Source: Echinostoma caproni
Taxonomy: Eukaryota > Platyhelminthes > Trematoda > Plagiorchiida > Echinostomatidae
Direction: 5' to 3'
Length of the DNA stretch: 14,056 bases
Assembly (NCBI GenBank): GCA_900618425.1
Contig: UZAN01046829.1
Span: forward strand, 4,206 to 18,261
The translations under genes were made by a program, and so were the position numbers. The notes beneath the pieces were generated by a model. The model was given only the letters and a program-made list of their open reading frames with translations, did no database searches and was not told the DNA's origin. Positions 1 to 10,497 of the stretch are shown piece after piece (position 1 is the first letter of the stretch; the number at the start of each line of letters is the position of its first letter).

Positions 1-960
1 TAAGCACACTTCGGTTGAGAGAACCAAAAGCGTTTGTATAGTCAAGAAAAGTTAAACGAGTGGTACCAGCGCCATTGTCTAAGACGGAAGCAACAGAATG
101 AACAATTTGAGCAAGGGCGTCAAGTATGGATAAATGGGGTTTATAAAAAAAACTGTTAAGGGTCATGGGAGTTACACTGGAGTATCATGCGGTGCAGTAA
201 AACATTTTTAAAAGCCTTCAGCAACACAGATGTGCAGGCAGTAGGACGGTATTTGACGATCCTTTCTTTGGGATTGGTCTGATCTCGGCTGACTTCTAAC
301 AATCGGGGATCGTTCCGGATGACAAACAAGTGGTGAACGATTAGGCAATGGGTGTCGCCAGCTGGTCGGTGCAGGCTTTCAATAAATGAGGTGCTGATCT
401 ATCGAGACCATGAGCTTTATTGGCCTTGAGCCTCTTCAAAACTTGGAGGACCTCGTCCGGAGAAACAGGGTTTGTTGCATCATGGGTAGGAAAAGGAGGT
501 GGGAGGGAGCTAGATGCAAATTGACGGTTAAGTACCTCACCGTTGCGATAAGAACTGATGTGTGAGCCGCAGAGTTTCCGCAAGATAGTCCACACCTCAC
601 GAAAGTTTTTGTTGACCAAAACAGTCTCGGCGTACATTCCGTTCAGGCGTCTTACTTCTGCTCTAATCAGAACAGAGAGCTCTTTGACACTGTTGCGCCT
701 GCCGACCATATATACCGTCTCTTTAGCACGACGAGGTCGCTTAAGAAGGGAGGAGAAAAACCTATCGGTTCGAATATAAATAATTTCAACAGGACAGCAT
801 TGGTCATAGCAGAAATTAAAATAATCGGTAAGATGTTCACAAGAAGAAGACAGCTGGTTATGGAATAACACAGAAAAGTCAGTAAAAGAAACTAAGTCCC
901 GCAGTCGGGACAAGTTCTCAGGAGAACAATTGCTCTTCCGTAGCGTACGAGAGGNGTATG
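1..960 (-). pseudogene. Linker and N-terminal half of reverse transcriptase, CR1-like ORF2
   Basis: Between the endonuclease and RT an open frame runs from about 960 to 341 without stops, giving a basic linker (RFFSSLLKRPRRAKETVY) and then the RT entrance VSPDEVLQVLKRLKANKAHG, which matches the LKxLKxxKAxGPDG signature with changes (GLDR for GPDG). A stop follows LATPIA near 341; the frame then continues as SFTTCLSSGTIPDC, a further stop, and KSAEIRPIPK. A frame change near 270 leads to ERIVKYRPTACTSVLLKAFKN (RT motif around the YRPISL box). Another near 190 leads to ALAQIVHSV and the palm motif A LDYTNAFGSL. The catalytic aspartate of motif A is kept, but the second aspartate of the usual AFD is glycine. 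The YADD motif would lie left of position 1. The copy is non-functional as read. Confidence 0.87.
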
Positions 961-984
961 AAGGCAGTGATTAGTTTTACACTA

Positions 985-1600
985 TATTTTGGGGTAAACA
1001 AGAAAGGTACAGTGGTCAGAAGTACTAATTGGGGCTCGTTTAAAAATGTGAAACATATTGGGACTATTTACATGAATGCCATCAAGAAAGGCATTGGTAC
1101 GGGTAGGGAAATTGACAATGTTCTGTAGGCCTAGAGTGATTAGAAAGGAAGTATCAAAGTGATTAAAGCCACCAGCGGTAATACATAAGAACTGGTCAAT
1201 ACAACTGGCGAATTGCGTCACTACAGTATCAGAAAATAGTCTTAATTCGGGGCGAGTGTATCAGGGGCATTATAAATATTCACAAAGTAAATGAAGCGAA
1301 ATCTGCTGAGAAAGCGGAGATTGCAGTTAATTTTACTTGTTGAGTAGAAAAAAACGAACGAGTGTTCTTACACCAACTTCGATTTACAAAAGTGACCACT
1401 CCGCCACCTCTGTTGCGAAATTTCACAATCCGCTCACTCGAGTGATCCTGAAAATATCAAAGCCGTCTAATCCGACCACGTTATTCTCAATATCTGGGTG
1501 TAACCAGCTCTCCCATACTTTTGCATTGTTTCTGTTGCACCAGATTCTGGACTTCATCGATTTTTCCCACAAGTGAGCGAATGTTACTTAAACAAATGGA
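985..1600 (-). pseudogene. APE-type endonuclease domain of CR1-like ORF2 (frameshifted)
   Basis: This is the target-nicking endonuclease of the LINE. From the 5' side it shows NIRSLVGKIDEVQNL, then WESWLHPDIENNVVGLDG (a glutamate sits where the catalytic ETW/ESW glutamate is expected), GFDIFR followed by SERIVKFRNRGGGVVTFV, then NIYNAPDTLAPN, then GGFNHFDTSF, GLQNIVNFPTR and finally STSDHC. The last keeps the SDH motif with its catalytic histidine. The usual GDFN box reads GGFN, so an active-site aspartate is lost. Frame changes occur near 1500 (between VQQKQ and KVWESWL), near 1440, near 1280 and near 1245. The reading ends in a stop just after YPKI at about 982. A plus-strand open frame over 1337-1576 is only its shadow. 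The domain identification is firm; exact limits are approximate. Confidence 0.85.
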
Positions 1601-1779
1601 CGGAATAGTCATCCTGTTAATAGAACTTGGCCGGAGCGCAACCCACCAGCCAGTGCGATGCTTTTTATGGTGACCTTGACGTTTATTTCTCAACCTTTCA
1701 TAACAGTTCCTCGCGGAATGAGAAAACGCTGAAATTTCAACGTCATTCGCGAAAACAGAAAGATTCCATAAAGTAGAAG

Positions 1780-2064
1780 TCATAGGTCAGCATTTGACCT
1801 TGAAAGAATTGGTGAATTGATGTAAACGTGTACGGTCAATGGTATCCACTGCAAAAAACGCAAATAGTTGTCCAATTTCGAAAAGCACGACCGAAATCCA
1901 AAGGCCCCGCCGGGGATCAACTGCATTAGATGGAGCAAGCAGTGTGTGTTAGCAAATTGAAAACGCGTGTATCTCAATGGATTTTCCGGAATCCCAGGAA
2001 TAAGAATATCATTCCAGGTTTTCGGGTATGAGTCAGGTGTTTGATTTCCTCCGCGAATATCCAA
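1780..2064 (-). other. Unrecognised open frame abutting the 5' side of the CR1-like element
   Basis: A 94-codon stop-free minus frame lies directly upstream of the N-terminal region of the LINE ORF and overlaps its first ATG by a few bases in another frame. The product, with fragments such as SYPKTWNDILIPGIPENP and GGAFGFRSCFSKLDNYLRF, matches no family I know; there is no zinc-knuckle or PHD pattern of the kind seen in some CR1 ORF1 proteins. The DNA is slightly richer in GC than the flank to its right. It may be 5' leader or the end of ORF1 of the same element, or chance. Confidence 0.2.
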
Positions 2065-3290
2065 CCGAGCCTTTCCATAGGTAAGACTGACTTAATGAAA
2101 GATTATGAAAGGTCCAACATATTCTCAATAATTCAAGGTTACTTTCATCTTAAGCAGGTCATACGACATGAGTCGATCAAGGTCGTCGAGATCAAATTTG
2201 TTCTCCTCGCTGAATGTCATACGCTTCCGTTCAGACGTTCAGTTGATAAAACTTCCAATGTGATCAGTAAAGTAATGTTATTTGAGGTACGGACTTATCT
2301 TCCTGTATGGTAAGTGTTATGCAGATTATTGCTATGCGCGTTGCACTTTAGATCCAAGTGTGTTTGATAGTTGATGATTCCAGTGATTTCATTATCTAAT
2401 TGTAGGTATCCCGTATGAGTTTGATCGTGCCTTGACCAGAACCCTTTCAGTGTTTGTTCTCAGAGTTATACCAATGTTAGTTGACCCACGGTACTGAATA
2501 ACCCGCAGTAATCAACGATTTTTGATAGTAATCTTGCATATACCAGTGTTTCGGTCTTTGTGAACGATTACGTTTCCTTGCCTCATGACTGGGAACCTTG
2601 AATTGCGTTTTGTTTGCTCTTTTATACAACTAAGCCACTGTGGTAGTTGTCAATAACTTATAATGTCCAAGGTAAATATTGTGTAACATAGCACAACAGA
2701 GCATTGTCCAACACATCTTTACGCGAAGAGCTACCGAATGCAGTTTATTCACAACAATCAGAGTGAGGCTAATAGCTTTTCACACACCCTCGGACATCTT
2801 CTGGAATAAATTGATTCACCATGGTCTTAAGTAAAATCCGTTCAATCCTCATATATGGTAATGGGTTGCGTCAGCATCCGATTAAATTTAATCAATCGGA
2901 GTGTTTTGGTCTCTGATGGATTTCGGAAAACAGAGTGGGCTTATCTAATTTTACGAATTACGCTTACGTGCCTAAATTGTTCCATTTACCTCGACTTATC
3001 CGTCCCACGAACGTGCATAGAAAGCTTCAAATAGGCCGACTGACTCAAGGGGTTTCGGGAAGGAGCGGTCTAGACATATTGCATAAACTAGTATCATGGA
3101 CTGAGCGGGAGTAAAAATCATAACAGGTTATCCAAAAAGCAACACGGAGGAACAGGGTTTCAGCGTTAGAGAAAAATCAGAAAAATCAAGAAACGGGTGT
3201 TACACGAAATTGAGTGAAACCTGTTATTATCTTGTTTCAATCACCGTCATTCGTGATGAATTTTATGCCTACATTATGGGTTATCACTAC
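2065..3290. other. No gene seen; short open frames only
   Basis: I see no recognisable coding, RNA or repeat signature here. The longest frame (2041-2313, plus, 90 codons) has no family resemblance, and its composition does not differ from the flank. Stops are frequent in all six frames after 2313. It is probably ancient intergenic or intronic sequence. Confidence 0.5.
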
Positions 3291-3480
3291 GGTAGTAGTG
3301 GCGCAGTGGGTTATTTGCTGTCGCCGGCGTGTGTTGAAGCCTATGTTCCGAGTATCGAGCCCCGCCACCGCCACCCAACTCTGGTCGTAGGCAACTTTGC
3401 TGTCGTCCGATCCAATACCACCCTAACCTGTCCTTATGTGATTCGCTACTCCTAGTCCCGGGGCTTAGGTTACCGGTTTC
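3291..3480 (+). mobile_element. Probable tRNA-derived SINE (RNA polymerase III boxes A and B)
   Basis: The plus strand carries TGGCGCAGTGG at 3299-3309, a perfect match to the tRNA box A consensus TRGCNNAGYGG. The block GTATCGAGCCCCGCC at 3352-3366 keeps the TCGA core and trailing CC of box B (GGTTCGANNCC) but has two mismatches before the core. Box spacing is about 53 bases, longer than in most tRNAs but possible with a long variable region. The block is followed by CCACCGCCACC, a C-rich tail of the kind that follows tRNA-derived heads in SINEs, and is much richer in GC than its flanks. There is no good acceptor stem, so it is not a working tRNA. Short open frames on both strands over it (3210-3455 plus, 3274-3483 minus) are by-products. 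The 3' end of the unit is not defined. Confidence 0.55.
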
Positions 3481-3483
3481 CAT

Positions 3484-5186
3484 CCCTGAACAGCAGGTCC
3501 TCGTGACTATGAGATTTTCACCATCTGCTGTTTATCACACGAAAGTTTTTAATGAAAAAAAACAATAGGAAACATATACTGTGCACTCAAACACTCAAAT
3601 CTGAATCGTTAGTGGGAAGGATTATTCTAATGTTTGATTGAGAGCTAGCAGTGTATCTTGTGTTTTGTAAAAGTCGAACGCCTCGGCACTAGTTTTTATG
3701 ATGGATCAAACAAAACCGCTCTTGGGAGTCAAGGTCAAATTTTTAAATGCTAAATACGTACCAGTGGTGGCTTTTCTTGTACCGTAGGGTTTTGGGAGCA
3801 ACTGTATCTCGATTGACCGATCGAAGGAAGATAAGAAATGTCACAAAAATTCACCATTTCGAGTACTGCTATGGAGCCCGATGTCAATAGCTGATCCAGT
3901 CTTTAATCGAATCAATTGAGGATGCAGAAAAAAACACGAATTCGGAGGGCAATCCAGATAATACACATCACGGACAAAGGAATGATCCCGGAATTCTATG
4001 GTCGACAATTTTGGAGCAACAACTTGAATGAGCATTATCTGAAGTGAATATCGGCCGAGAATGTGAATAGTGAACAACCGGCTGTTCAGGATTCTGCGTT
4101 ATTTGGTACACTAAAATCAAGTCGCTTCTAATTCAACGAAACTAAGTGGAGTACAACCCTATTGATACCAGTTTTTTCCTATAGTTATTGAGATGCCTTC
4201 CCTTGAACATCTTGCAGACGATTAGTTGTATACGTTCAAAAAGGTGACGATCGCACCGTAGGCATAGATTTGACGCTTGAATAGCGCACCGTATATAGGG
4301 TCAAATATAGACCAATAAAAATATATGGAAACAGCATAATTTCAAATTTTTCAAAGAATGGCTTTAGTAAACTGACATCTTAGAGCTGCGGACGCCGCCC
4401 TGGAGCAGTTTATATAACAGCTTGGGTTGCTTTGAACGATGACACCAAAGCCATTCCCACTGCCGACGTGGAAGTTGCTGATGTTCGAAGAAGTACGGAC
4501 ACAGAATTTTGTGGTGAAGGTATATGATGGTACATTTTGATGCACTGAAAATGATGTCTTTTTCGAAGGATCACTGATAAACTGCACCAGGTGGTCTCCA
4601 AAGGACCAGTAAGCCATCAGGTTTCGTCAATGTATTCCACCGTTTGGCATCACTTAAAAACATTGATGCTTTCATCCGAGAACATCCGCTTCATGAAGAA
4701 AATAGGAAAAGATGACAACTAGGCACAGATCTATGTGGAACCCGCGGTCGCGTTAATAGAACTTGAGAGCGACTGCCATGGTGCGTTGTTGAAGGAATTC
4801 TTTAATCCAATTCAGTACAAGTCTCCTAACTTATGTTGTTCCCAAAGGACTTTCTATTATCCTCGGTCAGTCTTCGCGATAGTTTGAAGAACAGGGCAGC
4901 CGGTCGACAGCTGTAAATGAGATCTGACGAAATCAAATCAAATCATGAATGAACCACCACTATTTGATTTATTTTACTAGTTCAATTGTAGGCTCCCTGT
5001 ATGAGTTACCAGTTCATTTTGTTTTCATACAGTGGCAGTTTTATTTAGTTGATGCATACGCTCGATTCCCGGTCTCCTTTTATGTTTCAGTTCCTTTTAT
5101 TAAATATAAAATTTTCAAGAAGGGAGACGAGGCCAATCAGAAGGCTGCCATGTAAAACAGGGAGAATGGGGAAGTTAGGCAATGGT
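3484..5186. other. No gene recognised; small GC-richer patch near 4380-4620
   Basis: Short frames occur on both strands (for example 3841-4077 minus, 4351-4617 minus in two frames, 4949-5155 plus), all under 90 codons and without recognisable motifs. The patch 4380-4620 is richer in GC than its surroundings. Its plus strand also has short frames (for example around 4435-4530) but no domain I can name. It could be a worn element fragment or an exon remnant; I cannot decide from sequence alone. Confidence 0.4.
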
Positions 5187-5248
5187 GGTGGGATTCGAAC
5201 ACGTCCTCCAAGGTGATTATTTGGTGACCTTACCATCGAGCTCCCACC
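5187..5248 (-). repeat. tRNA-like sequence with perfect box B (tRNA pseudogene or SINE head)
   Basis: Read on the minus strand, the ends GGTGGGA (5248-5242) and TCCCACC (5193-5187) can form a 7-bp acceptor-like stem. Box B is GTTCGAATC (5200-5192), exactly the consensus. A box A-like GAGCTCGATGG lies at 5243-5233, 43 bases before box B, which is normal tRNA spacing. The enclosed length is only 62 bases, two bases between acceptor and D arm are missing, and the T-arm stem pairs poorly, so it should not fold as a functional tRNA. Like the block at 3299 it is followed by a CCACC-rich stretch, so both may descend from tRNA-derived SINEs, but the tails do not obviously align. A plus-strand open frame starting at 5182 is probably incidental. 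Confidence 0.42.
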
Positions 5249-5249
5249 G

Positions 5250-8012
5250 TTCATCTGCCTTTTTATTTAAAATTTTTCGGAGGAGAACTTCACATGAAAG
5301 AATACTTTCTACATTCAATTCGCTCCCAAGGGTTATTCAAAGTAACCTAGGTTCCCGGCATCAGGCGAAGCCCGTCGCCGCCGAAGACGCGTGAGGCACA
5401 CAAGTTTGGTGATAATCCCCTTTTGAACGAGTTATCCCAGCGTCTCAACCCTTCATGTTTCTCTCACTGATTGATTTGTGGATTTGGATAAATATATACA
5501 AATCCCAGTCTAAGTCGTTTTTACAACGGCTTTTTCTTAAAGGAAATGAATTGCCGTTACATAATCAGACACTGGCGTCAACAGAGTGTTTACGGGTTCC
5601 TAGGAAACAAGTATATCCACCGTTACTTTTGTCGTCTTACACGGTATGGCTGTGTACGTTTTTTGCCATGCAGTCGTACTGGGTTACATACTGTACTAGA
5701 TCCCCAGACTGGGCTTACTGGCCTGATCTGTGCATTGAAGTTCATTATTTTCACTTTTAGCGTAGCTATTTTTAATTTCGATGGCCGATCAAAGCTTCTC
5801 GTTCCTATGTGTGATACATGCTATGCCCTTTAATATCAAGATTTCTACACATGCTGTGCAGGACGATAGAAATTCTGGCTGTGTTATTAAATGCTGTGCT
5901 TGTTTTACCAAACGTTTCACACTTGAGAGATGAAAGTATTTCAGGCAGTATGCACGAGCTTCCGGTTTATTGCCTTTCCCACAACATCGTATATCACATT
6001 CGCCGAATGCGGCATTTGTTGACGTACTGCGACGTCCCATTTTCGCATTTTTTCGAAGGGCGAGGAATGGTGAATCATGCAAGGTCATGTGAAACTGAAG
6101 CTGTCTGTCTCGGTCGCCCACTCGTCCGGGTCGGTGATAATCACAAGTGCGCTGTGCCATGATAAATTCACGTGGGGGTATTCATCGGCCCAACTGTCCG
6201 TAGACGAAGAACTTCACTGTGAATGTGGTGGTAGTAATGACAAACCTGAACAGCAAAAATATATGTAGAGTACTTATAATTAAACTTGTAAGGCTCATTC
6301 AGGACTCTTTGGAAATAGCGAAACCTACTCATTCTTTACATGACGATCTATTTGAATAGCGCTCACATAAATTAACCTGTTTGCTTATTACCCTCTAGCA
6401 TAAAGTTCCTTATCTCACCAGAACCTTTGCAACCTTTGCGGACATTTTTTCATGCTAAAGTTCATACGAGTACAAATGTAGTATCGAGAAGATGAATACA
6501 AATAAACAATTATGCTCTGCAAGCAATTCGATTAAAACATTAAAGCACCTCGACGGAATGATATATACGATTTGTTTCTCAGCGAATGATATCCCGAGAA
6601 AGACTTCGCCGACTTTCGTAGGATGAACTCGACAAAGCAAGACGAGTCTTGGAAGAGAAATTATACTTGAACGGAGAGTGCACAATTGGACCGACAGTGT
6701 ATCACGGTTTGACCGAACCTATTCAAGAATTTTTGTGGCCAAATATGCAGAATAATAGCGAAAACAGGGCACAGAATTCAGACGAAAAAAATAATGGTAC
6801 AGGGTTGTTTAAGGTAATTCCAAAACTTGTTATAACCAAATATTCAGCCAAAAATAATGAAACATGAATCATAAAAAAGATTGAAGAGAGAGAGAGTACA
6901 ACAAGCTAGGTTGCGCGACTTGGGCCAAGACAGATTTCGCTGTATCTCAACTGGCAGTGGTAAAAAATGCAATGATTCTCCTCGGTCATACTCGTGTGTA
7001 ACTTGTACTCTTCAACGCCATAAACTGTAGTTTTCTACCATATTGTACCAGTGGAGATAAGCCAAAGTCTGTCTTAGCATAAATCATGCAGTCTTGGTTT
7101 GCTATGCTCTCTCTTCAAGTTTATCTCGGGAAATAAATGTTCCATAAAAAGATTATTACACGCAATTACATAAGGTTAAAAAGTACCAAAAGGAATTTTC
7201 ACCTTGTGCGAAATTTCCCAAAATAAACCTTGGTTTGGACCCAATCAGGAAACAAGAGATGTAAGATAGACTCAACTGCAGTTCTGATGTGTTTACGTGA
7301 TCGAACGACCCACTCATTGATGGGTACAGTGCACACACGTCTGGTGAAAACTGTTCTGATGCGTCGAGCCGCGAACGAACGGAGAATTAAATTCGGATCT
7401 CGGCGAACGGTTCTACATCGCTTAATGACAGTTGGAGAGATTTGATCAGGTAGAGGGAATAGATGAGCGAAAAAGGTATAGTGCGTCAAGTAAGTGGAGC
7501 CATCAGTAACAGTTGGAGGTAAACAATTTTGATGACTGAAAAAGTTAGCTATTCAAATCATAATTTATTGAACCCCTATGCTCTTTTTTTCGCTTTTTAA
7601 ACGCAAATATCTGCAAATTGTATGAATCCTCTGGTTCTTGGCGATGGATTTATCAAGAAAAATGATGATTATATCTAAAATATATGTTTTTATAACCATA
7701 TTTTTACTCTGTTTCATGGATACTTTCCGCTCTATAATTACTTCGCTTCTTGACATCCAATGCATGCGGCTCGATCACTTGACTCGCTGAATTCAGTTTA
7801 TGTCTAGCCAAATGACTCACGTGATTTGTGGGCGTGATTTAAGCACCCATATCTGCGTCACTTCAGTCGAGTTAATTGTTTATATTGTAAATCAAGGTAC
7901 TACGTTTTGTTACCGTCATTTTTTATTGGTAACTATCGCACATAAGGTAAACAAACTGAAATGATGTTAGGTAAGAATAGCAATATATGTGGTGTTTCAT
8001 TTTGATGCAATA
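5250..8012. other. No gene recognised; several unassigned open frames
   Basis: The stretch contains overlapping open frames that I cannot match to any family. The plus frames 5455-5760 and 5546-5833 overlap each other, the plus frame 5818-6162 (114 codons) overlaps the minus frame 5789-6160 (123 codons), and minus 7199-7489 overlaps plus 7230-7445. The parts 5540-6180 and 7255-7445 are richer in GC than the rest. No ATG context, splice pattern or domain motif favours one frame. A short (AG)n run lies at 6885-6896. From about 6270 to 7190 and 7500 to 8010 the sequence is AT-rich and broken by stops. Confidence 0.4.
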
Positions 8013-8043
8013 TTTCGAATCCACTAATGGCTGTCGTCATCAG
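8013..8043 (-). ncRNA. Possible degenerate hammerhead ribozyme core (Penelope-type)
   Basis: The minus strand reads CTGATGA (8043-8037), matching the conserved hammerhead CUGANGA box. After 20 bases it reads GAAA (8016-8013), the second core box. The intervening segment can pair only partly: CCA with TGG around a TTAG loop, plus a few outer bases, with mismatches between. Helices I and III and a cleavage triplet are not clear. Penelope-like elements are known to carry such ribozymes in their terminal repeats, so this may be the worn end of one, but a chance match to two short boxes is a real alternative. Confidence 0.25.
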
Positions 8044-10450
8044 AACATTTCCTTGAAGTTTCAGTCGTGTAGGTGGTTGATGATCGTCTCAATCCAAGGT
8101 AATGTTGCACAAGTAAAATTCCATGGGTACGGAATCCAGTACTCAGGATTGTATTTCATGTCCTTGATTTGTCTTAGCGGATTTTGTAGTCAATACTCTC
8201 TTTGTAAGCAAGAACTAGGTCTTCGTTGAATTCCTGCCGAGTGTATTTATTAAGTGCCTCATGTGGTAAATCATCTCTCAATGCTTATATTATAGAAGAG
8301 GAAGTCAAATTGTTGATTCTACTCTTCCCGTGTAAGGGGTGCAATGATATCTGGAATTTGTATCCAGTTCGAAGTGTTTATGGCCCCGCGTTTGAATGCA
8401 ACACATTACAATGTGACAACGCATAAGAAAACCGTGTTTTTCTGATACTTGTAAGCAAACATGGATATTGTTTAATTCAATTTATTTGCATAGCCATCAA
8501 AGCCCATTTTCTACAAATCTCATGGGATTAAGTCCTCTCTAGCTTTGTTTTTTGCCGGTAGGAGGATAAATTTAATTCGATTTCGGTGAAACAGGGAAAA
8601 TAAATGAGTAGAGCTACTCCTTTTTTCTTGGTTGCAGTTTGGTTTTTCAGAACACCGAGACCGTACACGTGATATCGATGATTGTAAACAACGTAACCAC
8701 TAAAGTAGAAAACAAAACAGGAATAATATACGTCGACTATTGACCTGAACAAAGACTAGTTGATACTACACCCTTATCTTACCCCAGTGGTAATTATCAA
8801 ACAGATGTTTTTACCGATATAAAAGAGAATTTTATTTATATGATGATGAGCGCACAAATTTCCCTCACCACGCGAAGATGGTTTACCAAAAGATTATCGT
8901 AAATCGTTAAATGTATGCTCCACCGTGGAGATCATTGATCTGATTTCAGCAAAAAAAAATGCATCATTTCTTCGATCGTATTGATTGCGTCCAAGAATAA
9001 AAATCCATTGTCAGTTGCGAGAAGTGGATTCTGAGCGTCTTAGGCAGACCAAACACTATATATATTATAAATCAGTATACGCCTCCATTCTCTCTTGATA
9101 TATAAATATATATATATATATACATACAATCACTCTGACGAGTCACTTCCTCTTTTCCCGGAAACAACACCAAATAGTCTATTTGATCACGATGATTATC
9201 AGAAATCAACCTGATTTCTTTGAACGAAGCGTTGCATGAACCACGAATGAGCAGGAACGGAGCTAGCGCAATTTCATTGAAAATGTGCATTCACTCAATG
9301 TCTCTGATCAATTTGCACCACTGATAGGATCAAACAAGGTCAGAATGGGTGTATACAGTGGCCTTCAACTTTCAGTTTACGTTTCTTTGGATGTGCGCAC
9401 GATGAAATTCTTCATAGGATCGAAATAAATCCAAATGTTCTCATTTGTTAGCTTATTGCCGTGAAACTTTCAGGCTTTAAAGAGTAACAACACGCAAGAA
9501 AAAAACAAAAAAATATTGTGAACGTTGCTGGAGTTTTTCGTTTGTTACTTGTCTCACGAGAGTATAATTAGAGGTGGAACTAAAACTTGCGGCAAATTGG
9601 CGCGAATGGCTCTCTGTCATCACTCTATTGTTTACGGCTATGCAGTGCATCAAGAAAAGAGGTGATAAATGAGGTTTTCGGTGAAATACAAAATAATTTT
9701 TAAGAAGGTTGAAAGAAAATTACTCGGGGATTTTTCTTTTATCGCTCTATGGTGATTGAGCCAACCTATATACCTCTCACCAGTGTACATATATGCATAT
9801 GAACAAAGTATTCAGTGTTTATAAGCATGCATAAATATGTATGCGTTTATTTACAAATGCATGTTAAAATTGTGGATATGCATGATATTTGGAATAAATT
9901 TAGTTATTAGAATAATAACCGAATTTTATCACGTACAGTTATTGAAATATAATTCTGCACTTTTTTCAACCGTGGATCAAAAGATGTTTCATGGACAAAC
10001 AATGAAATACATTTTCATCAATTTTAATCACAAATAACCTTATGTGGCAAACCATTATTTAGGAACTTTGATTGAATGCTTGCAGAGATTTGCAAAAATT
10101 ATATTTGTGGTTCACCAGTTATCTGTCTGTAGGTGTTAACTTTAATTCCATCAACCGCTGACTTACTTTCCCGTAAAACGTGTAGAATTCCGCAGTAGGC
10201 AAAGAAACCCACAGTTGTATTAAAAAAGCGAATGCCCAAACACAAACTTTCTTTGTTCACTAGCGGAACCGTTCTACTCAGTGTAACAATTTTATGCCTA
10301 GCTGAAATAACAGTCATATTGTGAACTTGATCGAAGCATTTAGCAGCGATTTTGGGGTTGGTAATCGACCCTCATGACAATTTTCTGTATATATAGAGAG
10401 CAAAGACCGAAAGAATGTGCTTCCACAAAAACTCCTCACGTGTGCTCACA
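8044..10450. other. No gene recognised; AT-rich with simple repeats
   Basis: All open frames are under about 80 codons and unrecognised (for example 7987-8229 plus, 8528-8752 minus, 9072-9290 minus, 10099-10317 minus). The minus frame 9072-9290 includes a run of Tyr-Ile pairs that simply translates the TA microsatellite, showing that it is not a real gene. Around 9770-9860 the sequence is built of short ATGCATA/TATGCAT-like words. No RNA or element signature was seen. Confidence 0.45.
9099..9126. repeat. (TA)n microsatellite
   Basis: Alternating T and A with one A interruption; the uninterrupted part is 9106-9122 (17 bases). It is followed by TACATACA. Confidence 0.95.
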
Positions 10451-10453
10451 ACA

Positions 10454-10472
10454 GTGTGTGTGTGTGTGTGTG
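10454..10472. repeat. (GT)n microsatellite
   Basis: Nineteen bases of perfect GT alternation, running into GCATGCA. It lies just upstream of the hammerhead-like motif at 10498. Confidence 0.95.
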
Positions 10473-10497
10473 CATGCACTCCAGCTCTCGTGAAGCA

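Larger units (their letters stand above)
1..1783 (-). mobile_element. Degraded CR1/Jockey-type LINE, 5' to middle part, truncated by window edge
   Basis: Translation of the minus strand, allowing frame changes, gives the ordered domains of a non-LTR retrotransposon ORF2: an N-terminal basic region, an apurinic-type endonuclease (APE), a linker and a reverse transcriptase (RT). Such proteins nick target DNA and copy the element RNA at the nick. Signature pieces are NIRSLVGKIDE at the APE start, WESWLHPDI, GLDGFDIFR, RNRGGGVV, GGFN, STSDHC, then YRPTACTSVLLKAF and LDYTNAF in the RT. The NIRS..KIDE opening and RGGGV block favour the CR1/L2/Jockey group over RTE or L1. At least five frame changes and several stops are needed, and one N lies at 955, so the copy is dead. 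The RT runs off position 1; the YADD box and 3' end lie outside. The 5' boundary is uncertain and may extend to about 2064. Confidence 0.87.

Noticed and set aside
558..779. Plus-strand 73-codon frame
   Set aside because: It lies opposite the continuous LINE linker frame on the minus strand.
1337..1576. Plus-strand 79-codon frame
   Set aside because: It lies opposite the LINE endonuclease, whose minus-strand motifs are clear; it is a shadow.
3210..3483. Opposed open frames (81 codons plus, 69 codons minus) as small genes
   Set aside because: Both overlie the GC-rich SINE-like block; their length is explained by low stop density in GC-rich DNA.
4351..4617. Possible LTR-retrotransposon or cellular exon in the GC-richer patch
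   Set aside because: I tried both strands and found no RNase H, protease, zinc-knuckle or other motif; no support beyond composition.
9072..9290. Minus-strand frame with repeated Tyr-Ile
   Set aside because: The repeat is the translation of the TA microsatellite; no other coding sign.
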